A stretch of DNA of 15,879 bases from contig JAJXXS010000006.1 in assembly GCA_021780975.1 (NCBI GenBank), positions 1-15,879 of the forward strand, in the 5' to 3' direction. Positions 13,662 to 15,879 of this stretch are shown piece by piece. The notes beneath the pieces were generated by a model. It was not told the DNA's origin and did not search any database. It saw only the letters and a list, made by a program, of their open reading frames with translations. The stretch is from Pseudomonadota bacterium. Lineage in GTDB: Bacteria > Pseudomonadota > Gammaproteobacteria > Burkholderiales > Thiobacillaceae. The number at the start of each line of letters is the position of its first letter. Position 1 is the stretch's first letter. The position numbers and the translations under genes are program-made.

Positions 13662-14385
13662 GCAATCCATCCTCATTTTTCGTTTCTCTCAGACTGAAGG
13701 ACCCGGTTATCTGGTCCGCTTTCTCGACCGTGAAGGGCTCCCCTGGATCCAGCGCAACGTCGACGCCGGAGACGATGTGCCGCCTTCCATAAACGGCTAC
13801 GCCGGTCTCATCTTGATGGGCGGTCCCATGAGCGTCAATGATGACCTGCCCTGGATCCCCAAAGTGCTGGATCTCATTCGCCAGGCGGTGGCCAGGGATG
13901 TCCCCGTGCTGGGGCATTGCCTGGGCGGCCAGCTCATGAGCCGCGCCCTGGGCGGTACGGTGAGCCGCAACCCGGTGAAAGAGATCGGATGGGGCACGGT
14001 GCGCCGTACCGGCGACGCTGCCGGGGAAGACTGGTTGGCCGGACTGCCCGTCGAGATCGAGGTGTTCCAGTGGCATGGGGAGACCTTCAGCCTGCCCCCC
14101 GGTGCGCGCCACCTGCTGACCGGCGACTACTGCAAGAACCAGGCTTTTCTGATGGGCGATCGCCATTTGGGGCTGCAGTGCCATGTCGAGATGACCGAGA
14201 CGATGATTCGCGCTTGGTGTGAAACGGGTGCTGGAGAGATTCGCGACCATCTAGGCATCAGCCCTGCCGTTCAATCTGCCGCCAGCATGCAGGAAAATGC
14301 CGGCAAGCAGGTCGAGCGCCTACACCAGGTGGCGGATGCGCTTTATCGGCGTTGGGCCAGCGGGCTCGATCGGGCGGCCGGGTGA
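13660..14385 (+). CDS. Class I glutamine amidotransferase (GATase1) protein
   Basis: The 241-residue protein is a stand-alone GATase1 of the GMP synthase-like (GuaA N-terminal) type, which hydrolyses glutamine to give ammonia. It has GLILMGGPMSVND (49-61), the nucleophile C87 in VLGHCLGGQL, and H175 and E177 in GLQCHVEMTE; QCHVE replaces the usual QWHPE, but the triad is present. No synthetase domain is fused, so the ammonia acceptor is unknown; relatives are often called gamma-glutamyl hydrolase-like. The ATG at 13660 with GGAAG 5 nt upstream is preferred over an in-frame start at 13627. Its stop overlaps the next start (GTGA). Confidence 0.85.
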   Translation: MQSILIFRFSQTEGPGYLVRFLDREGLPWIQRNVDAGDDVPPSINGYAGLILMGGPMSVNDDLPWIPKVLDLIRQAVARDVPVLGHCLGGQLMSRALGGTVSRNPVKEIGWGTVRRTGDAAGEDWLAGLPVEIEVFQWHGETFSLPPGARHLLTGDYCKNQAFLMGDRHLGLQCHVEMTETMIRAWCETGAGEIRDHLGISPAVQSAASMQENAGKQVERLHQVADALYRRWASGLDRAAG

Positions 14386-14645
14386 ACCTTCCCGATGCAG
14401 CCGCCTTGCACGCCTGGCTGGGCCGCAGCGTAGTCTGGCGCGGGCAGCCCTATCAGGTGATCGAAATCCTCGATGACGGTCCCGCCTTGGTTCTGGAAGG
14501 CGTCGAGGACGGGCACCATATCCAGGCCGACGCGCATGGCCGCCCCCGCCGCGAAGCCCGCGCCAGTGTCTTCATTGCTGTGCGCGACCAGGACGGACGA
14601 TGCCTGCACCCGGACTTTGTCGAACTGGAGGCCGCCAATCCTTAG
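14382..14645 (+). CDS. Small conserved-looking protein, function unknown
   Basis: I do not recognise this 87-residue protein. It begins with GTG at 14382 inside the amidotransferase stop (4-nt GTGA overlap), so it is probably coupled to it. The stretch WLGRSVVWRGQPYQVIEILD and the following PALVLEG alternate hydrophobic and polar residues like a small SH3-like beta-barrel; this is only a fold impression. It ends with CLHPDFVELE. There is no signal peptide or membrane segment. Confidence 0.7.
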   Translation: MNLPDAAALHAWLGRSVVWRGQPYQVIEILDDGPALVLEGVEDGHHIQADAHGRPRREARASVFIAVRDQDGRCLHPDFVELEAANP

Positions 14646-14716
14646 AACCTATGGACAAAACCGTAGCCTCAGTTCAGGATAGCGGCGTATTTTTAAGCTA
14701 GAGCAGCGGAGACAGC

Positions 14717-15130
14717 ATGCAGCAGATCGACTATGCCAACTATGACTTCGGCAAGCGCCTGGACGATATTGCCCACGAACTCATGAACCTGGGCGGCAGT
14801 CCGCGCATGGAAGCCGAGCTGACCGAAGGCCAACGGGTGTTTCTGCGCGCCGTGAAACGGGAAAAGGTCAAATATGTCGATCCGGACCGTCAGGGTTATC
14901 CACGCAATCTTCTCGAACAGGTCGAATCCTTCACCCGCACGATAGGGGATCTGCACAACTCCTATTTCGATGCCGGCATGCACAAGATCAGCGATTGTCT
15001 CTACAACCGCTGGAAAATGCTTTATGAAGAAACTCGCAAGGTGGCGGCCGCGGGTGGCGCGGGCAAGGCTTGCTGGGTGGAGGTGATTGAAACCGTACAG
15101 AGCGACATGCCCGCTTTCTTCGATGCCTGA
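14717..15130 (+). CDS. Unrecognised 137-residue cytoplasmic protein upstream of sat
   Basis: I do not recognise the family. The product looks mainly helical and soluble, with charged helices (DFGKRLDDIAHELMNLG, EGQRVFLRAVKREKVKYVD) and an aromatic segment around NSYFDAGMHKISDCLYNRWK. Two Cys (near 93 and 118) are not in a metal-binding pattern. GGAG lies 6 nt before the ATG, so translation is well supported. A strong terminator follows at once, which separates it from sat. It is 71 nt after the previous gene and may have its own promoter, though none was placed. Confidence 0.75.
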   Translation: MQQIDYANYDFGKRLDDIAHELMNLGGSPRMEAELTEGQRVFLRAVKREKVKYVDPDRQGYPRNLLEQVESFTRTIGDLHNSYFDAGMHKISDCLYNRWKMLYEETRKVAAAGGAGKACWVEVIETVQSDMPAFFDA

Positions 15131-15135
15131 GATTT

Positions 15136-15181
15136 CTCGGCTTCTGGTCGCAAGGCCCGGTTTTGCCGAGCTTTTTTGTTT
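15136..15181 (+). terminator. Intrinsic terminator
   Basis: CTCGGC (15136-15141) pairs with GCCGAG (15165-15170), closing a structured loop that can pair further (GCAA with TTGC). It is followed by CTTTTTTGTTT. It begins 6 nt after the stop of the 137-residue gene and ends that transcript before the sat leader. Confidence 0.8.
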
Positions 15182-15206
15182 AAATCACTATTTCCCCCAC
15201 CTACTA

Positions 15207-15253
15207 ATAAAGCCCTTTATCCGAAAATAAAATAATCCGATTAGACCTGGTCT
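15207..15253 (+). promoter_or_regulatory. sat leader region with two short palindromes
   Basis: ATAAAG-CC-CTTTAT (15207-15220) and AGACCTGGTCT (15243-15253) are perfect short inverted repeats in the 136-bp gap between the terminator and sat. A weak TATGCT -10-like word follows at about 15264-15269, but no convincing -35 is seen. The palindromes are candidates for a regulator of sulfur oxidation genes; this is only positional inference. Confidence 0.35.
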
Positions 15254-15317
15254 CCCGGGGTGGCTATGCTGCACGCCCGCATATTAAAGAATTTGGCTTT
15301 TTTCTTAAGGAGACTCC

Positions 15318-15879
15318 ATGTCCAAGTTGGTACGCCCCCATGGCGGCGGCGAGCTCAAGCCCCTATTGCTGACGGGTGAATCGCACAAGGCCGAACTGGC
15401 CCGCGCCCAGGCCCTGCCCAAAGTGAAAATGAGTTCGCGCGAAACCGGCGACCTCATCATGATGGGCATAGGTGGTTTCACTCCCCTCGACGGCTTCATG
15501 ACCAAATCGGACTGGCAAGGCGTGTGCGACGGCTACAAGATGGCCAACGGCCTGTTCTGGCCGATCCCGGTCACGCTCTCTACCGATGACGAGTCCATCA
15601 GGGACGGCAACGACATCGCCCTGGTCAGCGGCGAAACGGGCGAGATCATGGGCACCATGCGGGTGACCGACAAGTACACCATCGACAAGGCCCACGAGTG
15701 CATGCAGGTCTACAAGACCACCGACCTCGAGCACCCCGGCGTCAAGATGGTGATGGCGCAGGGCAAATACAACCTGGCCGGCCCGGTGAAGGTGCTCTCC
15801 GACGGCGGCTTCAAGGCCAAGTACGGCGAACAGTTCATGACCCCGGCCGAGACCCGTGCCAAATTCGAGCAGTTGGGCT
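15318..15879 (+). CDS. sat: Sulfate adenylyltransferase (ATP sulfurylase), dissimilatory type, partial
   Basis: Sat interconverts ATP plus sulfate with APS plus pyrophosphate; in sulfur oxidisers it runs towards ATP, releasing sulfate from the APS made by AprAB. The window holds the first 187 residues of about 400. The start MSKLVRPHGGGELKPLL, the conserved METGIGGF-like region (here LIMMGIGGFTPLDGFM, 47-62) and FWPIPVTL (80-87) are typical of the N-terminal PUA-like part. The nucleotide-binding HxxH motif would lie beyond the window. AAGGAGA at 15307-15313 is a strong ribosome binding site. The single-chain Sat form, rather than CysD/CysN, points to dissimilatory use. Confidence 0.95.
   Translation, partial: MSKLVRPHGGGELKPLLLTGESHKAELARAQALPKVKMSSRETGDLIMMGIGGFTPLDGFMTKSDWQGVCDGYKMANGLFWPIPVTLSTDDESIRDGNDIALVSGETGEIMGTMRVTDKYTIDKAHECMQVYKTTDLEHPGVKMVMAQGKYNLAGPVKVLSDGGFKAKYGEQFMTPAETRAKFEQLG

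Overview
The window looks like chromosome of a GC-rich, sulfur-oxidising betaproteobacterium (Nitrosomonadales-like). This is inferred from gene content: a Tat-exported high-potential iron-sulfur protein (HiPIP), the start of a dissimilatory-type ATP sulfurylase (sat), and the order xseB-ispA-dxs-folE2, which I know from that group. No species can be named from the sequence alone.

Region 1 (1-3106) is accessory in character. It holds a decayed C-terminal remnant of a type I restriction subunit (hsdR), the HiPIP gene, and an intact RES/Xre toxin-antitoxin pair with a palindromic operator-like site in front of it. It also has AT-rich stretches, a 16-bp tandem duplication and a family of 16-bp repeats. 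The repeats lie in inverted orientation on either side of the hsdR remnant and the HiPIP gene.

Region 2 (3107-7567) is chromosomal in style. A proline iminopeptidase with a long basic C-terminal tail is divergent from a tight operon. That operon encodes a compact XPF/ERCC4-type nuclease with a C-terminal helix-hairpin-helix region, a FIST sensory protein (ATGA overlap), a small helical protein and a DUF3025 protein. A SpoIIAA-like protein converges on the operon, and the two opposing stop codons share one CTAG.

Region 3 (7667-12912) contains a Rieske-type oxygenase alpha subunit on the minus strand. On the plus strand is the isoprenoid/folate cluster: xseB, ispA and dxs are translationally coupled (4-nt and 1-nt overlaps), and folE2 has its own well-formed promoter, whose -35 lies inside a 17-bp palindrome. 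A possible 30-codon upstream ORF ends at the folE2 ribosome binding site. In front of the Rieske gene, a promoter is followed almost immediately by an intrinsic-terminator-like hairpin, which suggests attenuation or a very short RNA.

Region 4 (12996-15879) has an exported retropepsin-like aspartic protease and a class I glutamine amidotransferase whose start codons share one CATG. Two unrecognised small genes follow, then an intrinsic terminator, then sat, which runs off the end of the window. I see no tRNA, rRNA, CRISPR array or intact insertion sequence.
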